NCBI GenBank assembly: GCA_036936605.1
Contig: JAUPFV010000002.1
Span: 341,560,654-341,624,653, forward strand
Reading direction: 5' to 3'
From: Limnanthes douglasii subsp. nivea
Lineage: Eukaryota > Streptophyta > Magnoliopsida > Brassicales > Limnanthaceae
DNA length: 64,000 bases
Positions within the stretch are counted from its first letter, which is position 1, and each line of letters opens with the position of its first letter. Positions 1 to 11,734 of this stretch are shown one piece after another. The notes beneath the pieces are model-generated. The model had not been told where the DNA came from, did not search any database, and saw nothing but the letters and a program-made list of their open reading frames with translations. Position numbers and translations under genes: made by a program.

Positions 1-640
1 GAGATCTTATTTACGGGTTACTAATTCATCAATATTGAAGTGTCAAAACAAGAGCGTGAATCATGGATTTTATCTATAGTGTATACTTGGACCTAAGCCA
101 AAAAATATGGGGAATTTTGGGAGACACTTAAGGTCTCTTTTCAAGGTCTTTAGACTCCATGGACTACAATTGATGACTTCACTCAAGTAGGAAAAGAAGA
201 GGATAAGAAATTAGAGGTTTATGGGATTACGAGTAGAATATAAATATTCAAAGAATGGTACCAAGAGTGTGGGTTTATATGGTGGTGTTTCTTGGAAATG
301 AAATCAACGAATAATTAGGTGTCTGGATAGAGCATATGAAAATATGATGTTGCATAGTCTATCTCCAAATGTCAAGGGTTATTCATTTTAATATGGCGCA
401 TTCAGACCACACTCATATATTGATAAGGCTTACAAGAGTTAGTCCTCTATTTCGAGGTCTTACACGCTTCAAATTTGAGTCTGTTTGGTATTTGAGTATA
501 TTTCAGGATTTTATTCGAGAGAAGTGGGATACATCTAAATCAGACTTTAGAGAAAGTATATCCTCAATTCAATATCACATCCAATCATGGAAAGATGAGG
601 TGTTTGGTGATATACATTGACGAAAGATATTACTTCTTGT
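1..640 (+). pseudogene. LINE (non-LTR retrotransposon) fragment, endonuclease to start of RT
   Basis: Broken reading frames on the plus strand resemble the plant LINE ORF2 stretch that runs from the end of the AP-type endonuclease into the reverse transcriptase. Visible pieces are WTTIDDFTQV near 165-195 (compare the family's W.LIGDFNEV), CLDRAYENM near 320-350, HSDHTHILIRL near 400-430, and the RFKFESVW...EVFGDIH block ending at 618. At least two frame changes and several stops make it a dead copy. No 5' end, poly-A tail or target duplication was seen, and the fragment probably continues upstream of the window. Assignment rests on motif memory. Confidence 0.7.
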
Positions 641-888
641 AAGATTTTGAGGAATTTAAAATTATAATCATCACTTAAAGGTTTAATAAGACTTTGAAAG
701 ATTTATTACTTATACATTTGTCTCAACAATCGTTATTAAATTGGTTAGACAAATCTCTTTTATTAGACAAACTCAATTTTCTGAACTCTTTTCCATCATC
801 ATCCAGACATTTTCTTTTCAGATTTTCCTATTAGCATTTGTTTTTGTTCTCATGCTATGTTAAAAAAAAGTCTCTTTCATTTTAAAAT

Positions 889-1000
889 ATCTTGGTTTGA
901 ATTATGGATGAAACAAACTATTTTAAAATATACCTTAGTTTCCTTTAAACCCTGCACATCTTGGTTTGAATTATGGATGAAACAAACTATTTTAAAATAT
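889..1000. repeat. Tandem duplication, 43-bp identical block, 69-bp period
   Basis: An identical 43-bp block lies at 889-931 and 958-1000. It makes a small ORF look repetitive (FELWMKQTI twice). No coding relevance is apparent. Confidence 0.9.
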
Positions 1001-2334
1001 CTTAAAAGTATTTGCAAAAAGATACATGGAGATAAGATTGCTAAAATTGGCTTAACATAGGTGGTGACGGTAACACTTTAAACTACTACAAAAACAAAAA
1101 GACCAAATGGGTATCAAACAAAGGTGTCACCCATATGGATTTGTCTCTTTTACGAGCTTTCATTCTCAATTATATGAAATCTATGGGTCATACATATGAA
1201 GTATGATCTCGAAAAGCGAACCAAAAAATATGAATGCGGATGGTTGATATTCAAAGTGTTTTTCTGGTAGATTTTATAGGTTCCATTTCTATAATTTAAC
1301 AGATTAACAAGGATACCACCCCAAAAAAGATAAAAATGATCCACGACCCAAATACAAAGACCAAAAGAATGCATTCAAAATATTAATAAAATTTAAAAGC
1401 ACGAGTAAAATGAATCTAATTCACAAGTTTAGATTTGAAACGCTATTTATGACCAATAGGTTTTAATGAGGCCGAAGAAGAGGTGGCTCTTGATTAATCC
1501 ATTGAAACAACCGAAATATTAACACGAGTCTCGTCACTAAAGATTTAGTGGCTAGGGTGCCAATAGACCATCGCTCATATGTGTGACCTTGGGTTCACGA
1601 TTATTATGGTTGGTGGTTCTTGGTTGAGTCTTAAAACTAAATCAAGGAATGAGGTCGACTTTGATGAAAATATCTCATACCTACGAGTGTGAACCTCATA
1701 CAACTATATAAAACAAGGAATTACAAAACTTGAAATTATGTGAATGTTAAGTAAAAACCAGTATGTATAAGTGTAAAACATGATCACCAAATTTTCATTA
1801 TATCCAAAGACATTCATTAAAACAAATTACTACTTGTTAATTTGATCTCAGAGGTAAAACATATTGTTCATCATTTTGATTCTTTTGTTGGAACTTCAAT
1901 TCCAATTAATGAACCAATACTATGATCGACTCTCTATCACCAACCATCACATCATCTCAAAAATATCATATGATCGAGGCATTGATCAATAATCTTACTT
2001 TAAAAATAACAACAATATGTTTTTTTTTTCTATAGTAAGTATGACCATCGCGACCTCAAAACGAATCCATGAGCTAAGTTTAACTTTAAATATTATAACT
2101 AGAAAAGTCCATCCCATATTTTTATGATTTAGAAAATTTGCATAGGATCTCATTAATTTTGGAGCTTCAGTTTTTCCAAACCAACTACGACAATATGACT
2201 TGATCATTAATGATAGTATGTTTTAGTATAATTTTTTTACCTTATTTATCGCTAAAGAGGTCGTAAAGATCAATCCAGCAAAAACAATATAATTTAGGGA
2301 TGATAGGGAAGTTACTCGAAAAGGGTTTTAACAC

Positions 2335-2475
2335 TAGAAAAAAAACAGGGATTGATACTGAAATAATTAAAACTCACATTTGTTATTCAATACGATTAGC
2401 TTATAAATAAGCTTTAACATAATGGAAATGTAGACAACTAAAAATACAATAATTCTAACACGAAATCCAAGATAT
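2335..2475. repeat. Dispersed repeat, copy 1
   Basis: This stretch (aaaactcacatttgttattc..., then ...aagctttaaca..., then ...atgtagacaa...) is about 85-90% similar by eye to 3755-3890, just beyond the 3' end of neprosin copy A. It may be a leftover of the 3' flank of another neprosin copy or an unclassified dispersed repeat. Confidence 0.6.
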
Positions 2476-3754
2476 TAGTCGTTCTCTCGTCTATTAAGGT
2501 AACATTAACTACAATTTAATTAAAACAATAAAATACGATCAATAGGCTTTTTTTGTTTTCTATCTTGTGAAAAAAAATAAAACACATTCATTAAAGCTGG
2601 CCAATTAAATCATTTTATTTTTAATCCATTACCATAAAAAAAAAGGTCATTATGATGTTTATTAATACCCGTGCCCATACTTTAAAACGTCCAGTATTTT
2701 GAAAGAATTTTAAATATCTTATAAAATAAAACTTCCTAATACATACATAATTCCTAAACTTCGAATCCACGTCGTTATAACAAATTTGTATTATTATATG
2801 TAACCGAAGCTTTCAAATATAAATATTTTCCTATTATTATTATTATTAATGCCAAAGAAAATTCTAGAACAGTTGTTCAATTAAATTGAAAACATTAAAT
2901 TAAGACAAGTTAATATATCAAGCATATATAAATTTCTAAAAGGTTTGATCTGACTTAAATGTTTAACAAAGAGTTAGTGTGTATATATACAGTTCAACAT
3001 TTTGTGAATTATAAGGAAATTATTTTTATAATAAGACATTTGAATTGTTATAAAATTCAAAAAATCATATATAATTTCAAAAAACACAATCTAGTTTGGC
3101 TAACATAACAATAGTATTTTCAATAAATTATAGAATAATATGTTTTCATTGTATTAATAAGTGTGTTACGATTAGATGCATAGAGAAGAAGTTTCTGAAG
3201 TTGAATGATTTGTTATCTACCTTTCGTGTTTATAAATCAATTGGTTCATGAGCTTCTGCTGTGTTCGATATTCGATGTGTGTTTGTTTTTTTCCTCGGTT
3301 ATCTTTGACCCGGATTTGTTCGATCTACTATTCTAGGATGTTTTTTGTTTTTGGTTTGAGTCTTATACTTTAGTTTTATAAAACCTATTGTTCCAAACAG
3401 TAGTAGAATAATTTATGCCACTGAAAATAAAAAATTTATGATTCTTTTATCAATCTAACTATATAGAATAAAAGGATGTTCGTAATTTTGAAAAAGGATA
3501 GCCGAGTTGGTGGAATACATGAATTCGTAATAAAAAAAATTATGATTCTTTACAGGATATTACATCAGTCGGATAGAAGATTTATCATATGCACAATTAT
3601 TGAATAGCGGATGCCGGTTTTTTCCGATTTTTCTTTCCTATTCTTGTAAATGCTTTTATATAAAGACTATTTCGTTTGGACCGATAGTTTATCCTCTACA
3701 TATTGATGGAAGAGTGGTTCCGGATTTCTACCAGAAAAAAAAAATTGTTGTAAG

Positions 3755-3890
3755 TGCTATTGAACTTAAAACAATAATAAAACTCACATTTGTTATTGAA
3801 TACAATTAGCTTCTAGATAAGCTTTAACAACCCTAAATGGGAATGTAGACAAGTAGAAATATAATAATTCCAACACGAAATACAAATTAT
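3755..3890. repeat. Dispersed repeat, copy 2 (3' flank of neprosin A)
   Basis: Direct-orientation match to 2335-2475. It lies just downstream of the stop codon of the minus-strand neprosin gene, followed by a short TA microsatellite at about 3921-3942, so it may include the gene's 3' UTR. Confidence 0.6.
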
Positions 3891-3942
3891 GATTTGTTCA
3901 AGTTGATCAAATAACTTATTATTATATATATATATATATATA

Positions 3943-6900
3943 TCACGGACAAATCCCACCTCTTCCCGGTCCACCGTAATAAAAATGAGTTCCATATGAT
4001 TTGCCAAAAAACTGTACCGCGCTGTAACATTTCGAGTTGTCCGCATGAAGCTGTATAGATTTTACCGGACTACGGCTCTTATCGGAGTTCACAATCTCGA
4101 GGTTACGAAAATAACTTGCTTTGCGAAACGATTGGCTAGCGAAGTGGCCGGAACCCATTTGAGTCGAGGTGTGGCGTCCGTTGATTTTCCGGTTAACCAC
4201 CTCACCTCCCCAATCTATCCTATCAGCATAATTGGCCATACTTGTGAATATGGCCGATGGCCAGTAGCCTATTTGAGTATTACCAACCGATAGCCACCAA
4301 TTTTTAGTTGACGGATCCTAATAGAACCCAATATTAGTTAATAATTAGATATCATAATTAATAAAAATGCCATCAAAATAATATAATGTTTTTAAATTAA
4401 AAACCTGGTAGATGGTGACGATAATTTCGTATTGTTTGCCATTATAGATTGAGATATTAGAGATGGCCCCTCCAAGGGCAGTTCCTCTAGTGGTTTGAAC
4501 AAATCCCGGACACTTAAGGTTATAGCAACCTGTCAATTGATATCCATCCCTCTGCAGTTTAAAATTTAAATTATATATAATCACATAACATATATATTGT
4601 AAGTTTACTTTAATATTTTATAAAAAGTAAATATTGTTCTAATTTCAATAATTTTATCGTATATATATAGCAGATACATTGTATGAGTAAATATTTCGTA
4701 ATTGTCTACATGTTTTATGAACTACACACTTGGATGGTGCCAAATGCTGTTTTCGTTAATGCATTGAACAATTTTAAAAAAAAATTGAAAGATTTGTTGA
4801 AATTCGAACACGATGAGTACATATAATATGAAAGCGTTTTTCTTCCATGATTTCCGCCGTATAATATTTCAAAATATACATTTGGGTATGGCTATATATA
4901 TCCAAAACGAGTTTAAGTATACTCAATTTTGAGTATACCCAAAGGTGATCTTAGTATACCCAAATTTTGACAAAAATACCCTTTTTTAGGTATATAAGGT
5001 TTTTTTTTTTTTACTAATCTTATCCACCTCATTTTTTCTCTTACACTCTCTAACTTCTCTCTAAAACCTTCAAGTTCTCTCTAAAATCCGGCGAACTAAA
5101 ATCCGGCGAACTAAAATATAAAAACTTAGTCTTAGTATCAAAATTTAGGATTATGGTTGAATTAGGTAAAAAAATCAGAATTTTAAGGTGTTTGGAGACC
5201 ATTTTCCGGCCGAAATTCGACCGGAAAATGACCATTTACGAAAACTGAGCGTACCATAGGTACATGGGGTTTGATCTAGTAGAGAGTTGTGTTTTTTTGG
5301 GTATACATAACCAAATAGATTGTTTTGTGAATTGGGTGTATCTAGGATATACTTAGTATTTTTTTTTACTTAGTGGCAATTCAGATATTAAATGAAAGTA
5401 CAAGGATTTTTTCGTCCTAAAAAAGTCAAACAAAAATCAACTGCGTTTTTTGGATATACTTAAACCCGTTTTGGGTATATATAGCCATACCCTACGTATT
5501 TTCGTTTGAAATTTATTCTTTTTAAAACCATTATTATATTTATTTTTTATAATCTAAAAAATATGTATATTATATTTAGGGCCGTTAATGGTTCCACAAC
5601 CTAAACCTCACGAAAATCGATCTGAAAACCCTATTGAACCGGTAAAAGCCGGTTGTCTATCATTTAAAAAAGAATTATGTCTATCATTTAAAAAAGAATT
5701 ATATATTATATTTAGGACAGGTTAATGGTTCTCACAACTCAAACCACATAAGAGCCTGTCCGAAAACTCTAGCGGTAAAATTAATCAGAATCTTAATAGT
5801 TTGATTTTTTGAAAAAATTAAAAATTTCGATCAGTAAATTAGTATAATTGTTTTGAAACCGAACTAATAAAATCGGTAATTTGAATAAAACCGATTCGGA
5901 ATCGAATAGATAAAATCAATAACATATAAAACCGACATGCAATTGAATGACGAAACAAACTCTAGATTAGATTTAAAAAAAAAAAATTATCTATATTATA
6001 TTATATTGTCATATAAATTCTAATTAAAAAAAAATTTCAAATCAAAACCGACCTGATCGGATCCGTACCAAATCGAAACGGAATTGGATTGGACCGAATC
6101 CGAACAAAATAGAAACAGGACCAGATCGGACCGACCGATAAATTTAACTGTCCGCTCTGATTCGGTCAAATTTAACAGTATGTTTAATAACTTTAGTATT
6201 TCTTATAGCCTTTTTCCTTAAATTATGGCGTGCAACTGTAATTATATTCTCAGTCAAAAGTTAATTATTTCAACTAATAAAATCAGCTAAAAGTCAGGAA
6301 AATATTACCGTCCAGTAAACGAAGAATCTGGGTCGGTTATCGCCGTAAAGTAGTTTACACACCTACAAAATAATTCAAATTTAAGAAAAAATATCTGAGA
6401 AAAATATCGGTTTATTGTATTTACATATACATTCTCAGTAACAGTAATTTATAGACAAATTTAATATAGGTTTGTTATATTTTTAAAACTATGATCTATA
6501 AAATAATTACTAAAATAAAATTGAATAACCTGCCATCCAGCTTCTGCGGAATTAAGAGATGGACCGGATCCCGAAACAATCCAAATCTGAGACAGACTGA
6601 ATTCGTCGTCCCTTTCGACCACCGGCGCCCACACGTTTATTCCCGCCTTCGCTCCATATACTTGTTGATGTATTCCGGCGATAGCATACTGATATTAATA
6701 TGCAAAACAATGATATTAATATGCAAAACAAAGTATCGCAATTTTAATTTTTTTTCAAATACTTTTATTCGTCCTAGAATTTTAATTAATTATTACTAAA
6801 TTATTTGTTACGGTTTTTGGTCCACTTTTAAAAAATTTATTTGTATATTATTATGTATTTTTTTAGAAGGCACCCGCAACCGCTACTCAGAGTGCAATGA

Positions 6901-8489
6901 GTGCGCATAGGGTAAACCCTCAGTCTGACGCGATAGCCTGCAAACCAACGGCAGATTATAAATCAGACAAGGTGACAGCCAGATTATAAACCACACAAGA
7001 TGACAGACTCAGTCGAGAAAACATATATAGAGGGATTCGAACTCATGACCTTTGGTCACAAATATATCATACTCAACCAAGTCGGTTACCCACTTGTGGG
7101 CTATATATATATATATATATATATGATTTTAGTCGTATGCGGGAGCTGTTTTTGGCCGGTTAATTGGACAGAGACCTGGTTAACGGACAAATCAAGCTCG
7201 AATCTTTAAATGAAAAGAACAAAATACTATGGATTAAGACTGATTCGTTAAGAATCGGTCTGGTCCAGTCTAATTCTTAACTGACCAGTATATTAGTTTA
7301 TCATAATTTTTTAGGATTTAAGTTAAAATCATACATAAATTACAAAAACAAATTATATATTTTTCTTACGGGGCTGGTTATTGGAAGGACCGGTCCAGAT
7401 AAATAAAAAAAATCGGTTTAGGATTCTCGCTCTTAACCCGCTCTCTAAACTAATCGGTATTCGGGGAAGCTTTACGAATTAGTTCTAAACGGGTTAACAG
7501 ATCAAAAGGACCAATTGCAATACTATAACACCCTAATAAATATGATAAGTAAATGGTTTAAAAAAATAACGTACCTCATGAAGTGCATCACCATTGGATG
7601 AATTTGATATTCGAGAACCAATATTGATTGGATATTTTTTAATAAATGTGGACAATGACTTGGTTCTTAAAACATCATCGATTGTTGTCCGACGTACTGG
7701 AATAGTGCTTATAGGACATTCGGTACCGTTTAGATGCCATGTTTGCCATACCGACGTCAAATTTGTATCAATCGGATCCGTATCGGCATTGTTTTCTTGT
7801 GCGTTTCTCATTTTTGGCATTTCTGGTGGTATCATCTGTTTAGAATCGTATGTATTTAACATTTCACAAATAAGTGTTCAAATATTTTATGACTAATATA
7901 TAGTATAACTATTGTATAAATAAATAAAAACAAATGTCAAAGATTGTAATAATAGTACCTGAATCTTATGATTTTTCAAAAGAGGATGATCTAAGGCAGG
8001 TTGGCTATTGATATCAATACAATCTATAATATCTCCATCAGGGCTCTGTATAAACAAAATGTTATTTAATGCAAAAATAAATATATATTTTTTTAACGAA
8101 CCCTCAATCGGGCCTTATTTATTAAAGAAAAACGGCTCAATCACAGCTTCACTAAGCAAATTAAAGCTAATGAAACAAGTTCGAACACAAATCAACTTTA
8201 TCCTTCGAAATCAGAACCTTAAAGTCCAAATTATTAGAAATACCTGTATACTCAATACAGCCGGCTTGTTGATTTTCTTCAAATAATTTTGTATTTTTTC
8301 GAGTTCCGAATTACTAACATGTTGATATTTGGTGTTGTTCGTGGCAGCCGAAACAAAACTAGATTCTTGGAAAAAGAAAGAAGACAGAAGAAAAACAAAT
8401 AACATAATTCCTAAAGAACGATACGTAAATGTAAACGGAGTCTTCGAAGATCCGAATACTATACCCGAATTGACATCTTTCATGTTCAT
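3943..8489 (-). CDS. Neprosin-domain protein (copy A), seven exons, apparently intact
   Basis: Exons on the minus strand, read from GT-AG boundaries: 8489-8244, 8045-7959, 7835-7575, 6688-6530, 6362-6309, 4551-4405, 4317-3943. Every junction is phase 0 and the joined frame has about 442 codons without a stop. Exon 1 encodes a hydrophobic leader ([13 protein letters not shown], about residues 29-41), so the product is probably secreted or membrane-anchored. Exons 1-3 carry the neprosin activation region, with [10 protein letters not shown] and W.LNGTECP...PVRRTT. Exons 4-7 carry the neprosin domain, with [47 protein letters not shown] and a YGGPG tail. Neprosin is a glutamic peptidase that cleaves after proline. 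The Glu of EAGW (about residue 247) and of WGGEV (about 357) are 110 residues apart, as expected for its catalytic pair; this match is inference. Start chosen as the first ATG before the leader. Long introns 3 and 5 hold repeats. Substrate and tissue are unknown. Confidence 0.9.
4884..5492. mobile_element. 609-bp TIR element (non-autonomous DNA transposon) in intron 5 of neprosin A
   Basis: The terminal sequence gggtatggctatatatatcc at 4884 reappears inverted at 5492 with about 34 matching bases and few differences. The paralogous intron of neprosin copy B (near 12285-12310) lacks the insert, giving an empty site. Flanking 9-mers tatacattt and tacgtattt agree only partly, so the superfamily is unsure; Mutator-like is possible. 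The interior has no transposase, only short internal repeats, a TATA-like tatataagg and pyrimidine-rich sequence. Confidence 0.75.
5580..6180. repeat. ACCG/CGGT-rich degenerate repeat in intron 5
   Basis: Low-complexity sequence built from variations of aaccgataaaaccga and cgaaccg. Similar tracts lie at 7205-7500, 12400-12990, 56105-56650 and 56985-57380, nearly all inside neprosin introns. No coding potential. Confidence 0.7.
6867..7101 (-). mobile_element. Putative tRNA-derived SINE, copy 1 (intron 3 of neprosin A)
   Basis: On the minus strand a tRNA-like head carries a box-A-like ttggttgagta and a box-B-like gagttcgaatccc about 35 bases later, followed by a body shared with 9885-10020. 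The SINE class is inferred from these two boxes and from the three dispersed copies. Poly-A tail and target duplication were not defined. Confidence 0.6.
7102..7124. repeat. (TA)n microsatellite
   Basis: Uninterrupted TA repeat next to the SINE head. Confidence 0.9.
7205..7500. repeat. ACCG/CGGT-rich degenerate repeat in intron 3
   Basis: Contains an inverted pair around gactgattcgttaagaatc and ggaccggtcc motifs, in the same style as the tract in intron 5. Non-coding. Confidence 0.55.
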
Positions 8490-9880
8490 TTTTTCTGAAA
8501 TTCAAAAACAAAAGAATTAGTGATTAAATTACAAAATTATAATCCAAAAGGAATAATTTTTATAAACTACAAACAATCCAATATATTTTACTAGGATTCA
8601 ACCATTAGATTATTATTTTAAAAAATAAAATATTATTAATTTTAACTATATAAATATACAGGTTTTTGGTCTAAAATTAACCAAGCAGGTTTTCAAACAC
8701 AAAATGGACGATATCATACCCGTGTTTCTTACTTATCCAACCCATAAAAATTAAATAAAAAATAATAATAAAAAGAACATAAAATTATCGAACAGTGTTA
8801 CCTACAAGTAGTGACAAAGTAATATTTACACATTTTTTTCGTTCATATTTATATAAATAAAATATTATAACTGATGTTAAAAGCATTAACTATCTTACTT
8901 TTTTAATTTTTTAAGCATTAAGTATTGTTTTTGTATTCAGAAATTACTTTTTAATTTTTTATATATTCGGACTTGATTTCGGAGATTCTGAACGAGAGAA
9001 CTAGACCTATAGAGAAGAAAGTAACTGAAAAGTTGATGAGAGAAATCAACTTCGATCGCAGGATGAGAGAAAAAAACAATAGATAAAAGAGGCATATAGG
9101 AGAGAGAGATTCAATTATAATTAATTTCTTATTTTACGTTTTTTTTACTTAAGTAATTAAATGTAATTTAAGTTTATATTTAAATTAAGTAATTTAAAGT
9201 TTAATTTATTTATTTTTTTCTCCAAGAAATAAGATTTTATTGATGTTACCAAAAAGTATTACATATGTTCATAAGACTACATATGTTTTGATAAATTTCT
9301 GATACAATTTTGTGACTTATATCTTTTTTCTTTCAAATCTTATCTAGATCACTCTTGTAGCTCATCCTTCTTGAACAACCTTGAATCTTCACACCATTTT
9401 TTTTTGCTGCGTACCATCTTCATACTCCTTCATCTGCAAAACAAAAACAATATAGGTCAAGTTTTTCAACTTGCCAAACAAATTAGTCATCCTTAAAGAA
9501 CCTAAAATAGCTCAAATTTAAAGATTCAAGCAAAGTAATTGCATTTATATTTATATAATATAAATATATATTTCAAATTGAAAGTTTAATTTAAAATATA
9601 TATTTATATTAAAATTTAGTTATAGTATAATTTATGTTTAATTATAACAAAAACCTAAGTTATAATATAATTATAAATTTAATTTATAATATTTAATTTA
9701 TAATGTAGTTAATGTATTTATAGGTAATGACAATTGTAGTCATTTATAATAAAAACTTAATTCATAAATTACGGAAATAAATACATAAATATTATTTTTT
9801 GAAAAATAAATTTTAGAAAAAATAATAACTAAAATTTAAAGAAACATACTCAAAATAAATAAAGATGCAAGAAACTGTCC
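8490..9880. other. Upstream flank of neprosin A; no further gene seen
   Basis: About 8490-8950 is the 5' flank of neprosin A and is clearly similar to 45700-46135 upstream of pseudogene copy C, so the duplicated unit includes upstream sequence. A TATA-like tatataaata (minus strand) lies at about 8848-8858, some 360 bases before the ATG; whether it is used is unknown. 8950-9880 is AT-rich with no supported gene. Confidence 0.5.
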
Positions 9881-9884
9881 AATT

Positions 9885-10020
9885 GTTTGAGTAAAGCATG
9901 ACCAAAAGTCATGAGTTTAAGTCCCTCTACATACGTTTTCTCTGCTGAGCTTGTCACCTTGTGTGGTTTACCTAGACTAAGGTTTACCATGTACGCATTC
10001 AATGCACTCTTTCCTAATTC
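9885..10020 (+). mobile_element. Putative tRNA-derived SINE, copy 2
   Basis: Shares head and body with the minus-strand copy at 6867-7101: the agtcatgagtttaagtccc box-B region, then tttctctgctgag, then cttgtgtggttta, and an end near caatgcactctttccta. Shorter and diverged in the middle. Confidence 0.6.
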
Positions 10021-10024
10021 GAAA

Positions 10025-10411
10025 TCACATTAAAATCATCCGGTTGATGAAACAAATAATTTTGAAAACCTTTTCATAGCCTGAAGACAACATCCCCATG
10101 TCCAATTGATAAAAAAAGATGGTTTTGAAATTTTTTTCATAGCATGAGACAACATCTTGATAAGCAATTTTTACCTTGATTCGACGATTGATAGCCAATT
10201 TAAACTCCTTCAGTAACCGGTCAATACGATCTTCATTGAAACAGTTGCTATGCCCCCTCATACTCAAACGATCTTCCCGATCTTCGTGACCATGTGTGTT
10301 GTTCTCTTCTTTAAACCTTGAATCAGAATATTCAGGCTTTAGAAACATGCTTCCCCATAGCAGCAACTGAAGCTGGTTCCCTCCGAAAAAGAAAGATGCA
10401 AGATACTCCAT
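10025..10411 (-). CDS. Hypothetical ORF, 128 codons, not recognised
   Basis: An open frame with an ATG near 10411. It is charged in the middle (HGHEDREDRL) and rich in F, I and Y towards the end, and its last codons abut a SINE copy. I do not recognise the product. Frame length is only modestly above chance for this composition, so it may be a remnant of an older gene cut by the SINE, or nothing. Confidence 0.25.
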   Translation of the reverse strand: MEYLASFFFGGNQLQLLLWGSMFLKPEYSDSRFKEENNTHGHEDREDRLSMRGHSNCFNEDRIDRLLKEFKLAINRRIKVKIAYQDVVSCYEKNFKTIFFYQLDMGMLSSGYEKVFKIICFINRMILM

Positions 10412-10642
10412 AGGTAGAGTGAGAAATAAGACGAATTTATGGATCGAAAATGGACTAATATAATAATTTATAAAATTAGATTTAAAAGTTATATATTTAT
10501 TACAAATTTAATTTTTAAAATAAATAAATAATGTTATTGATATATTTATATTGTAAAAAATATAAAATATGTTAATATTAATTATTAATATAGGTCAAAT
10601 TAATTATTATAAAATTAATAAATGTAAAAAATAATGTAAATA

Positions 10643-11547
10643 GAGAAAAGTACCAGTAAATACATTCTCAACTATGTAATTACCCGGCGGTACCCGCTTT
10701 TTGGATAGTGTCACTTGGTACCTCGAACTGAAATTTAGACAAAAATACCCCCGACCAAATATAGGCGCGCTGGTAAAAAAAAATATAGTACAATTCTCAA
10801 GATGCGAATTGCTTGCAAATTCTCAGGATGCGAATGGCTTGTAATTTCTGAACGATTCTCATGATAAGATGTGAATTGCTTGCAATTTATGAACGATTCT
10901 CATGATAAGATGCGAATTGCTTGCAATTTCTGAACGATTCTCATGATAAGATGCGAATTGCTTGCAATTTCTGAACGATTCTCATGATAAGATGCGAATT
11001 GCTTGCAACTCTTAGGGTTTCTGACGATTCTCATGATAAAATGCGAATTGCTTGCAATTTCTCAACGATTCTCATGATAAGATGCGAATTGCTTGCAACT
11101 TTCAGGATTTCTGAACGATTCTCATGATAAGATGCGAATTGTTTGCAACTCTGGGTTTCCTGAACAATTCTCATGATATGATGCGAATTGTTACTGGTGA
11201 AATTTTATTTTTAAAAAAAAAAAAAAAAATCATCAATGGATCTAGTTTTGTTCATTTTAAAAAAACAAAAGTGATTATACTTTCATTTATTTTTTTCGAA
11301 CTCCGGTTCGAAACATACAGATCTTTTAAAAATAAAATTAAAGGAAAAGTAGGAAAGAGAAGGAAAGAGAAGGAAAGAGAAATTTTGGTTATGTTCATGA
11401 ATGGTGAGGGTAGTTAGGGTATTAAAATAAAGTTAGGTACTATGTGATAATTAGGTAGTTGAGTTGGGTATTAAGTGACAATTGATCAAACCTTGGGTAC
11501 TAGATGACAATAAAATAGTTGAGTAGGTACCTTTGGTACAATTTCCC
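10643..11547. mobile_element. Small non-autonomous MULE with 9-bp target duplication
   Basis: The element is flanked by a perfect 9-bp duplication, atgtaaata, at 10634-10642 and 11548-11556. Its ends are gagaaaagtacca and, inverted, gggaaattgtacca. The right end (about 11385-11547) is closely similar, in inverted orientation, to the left end of the large MULE at 13058-13215, so this is a deletion derivative or close relative of it. The interior is a 41-bp tandem array followed by filler, with no transposase. Confidence 0.8.
10795..11195. repeat. 41-bp tandem array inside the small MULE
   Basis: About nine units containing gatgcgaattgcttgcaa followed by gaacgattctcatgataa, with small variations. 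The core gatgcgaattg also appears scattered through the spacers of the large MULE, linking the two elements. Confidence 0.85.
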
Positions 11548-11734
11548 ATGTAAATATTGAGAGAGTGAGATAGAACGAGGAATAAAAATACTGAGATGAA
11601 TAGTTAATGGAATTGTTTGAATTCAATTTTTTATATTAAAAATTTCTAAAATAATAAAATAACGGTTAGAAGCGGTGTAAATAAGTTTTTGGGGATGGCC
11701 TTGCAATCTTTAACTCCATTTATATTAGAAAACC

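Larger units (their letters stand above)
640..3740. other. Gene-free AT-rich stretch
   Basis: No convincing coding region, RNA gene or complete element was found here beyond the 43-bp duplication near 900 and one copy of a dispersed repeat (2335-2475). The short ORFs are random in AT-rich sequence. The first few hundred bases may be decayed LINE. Confidence 0.5.

Noticed and set aside
3495..3535. Possible tRNA fragment (gatagccgagttggtgg)
   Set aside because: Resembles a tRNA D-arm start but no anticodon stem, T-arm or acceptor pairing follows.
3813..4046. 77-codon minus-strand ORF downstream of neprosin A
   Set aside because: Overlaps exon 7 in another frame and reads through a TA microsatellite.
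10795..11195. CRISPR-like array of regularly spaced repeats
   Set aside because: Head-to-tail 41-bp units without unique spacers, inside a MULE with a 9-bp duplication in plant nuclear DNA.
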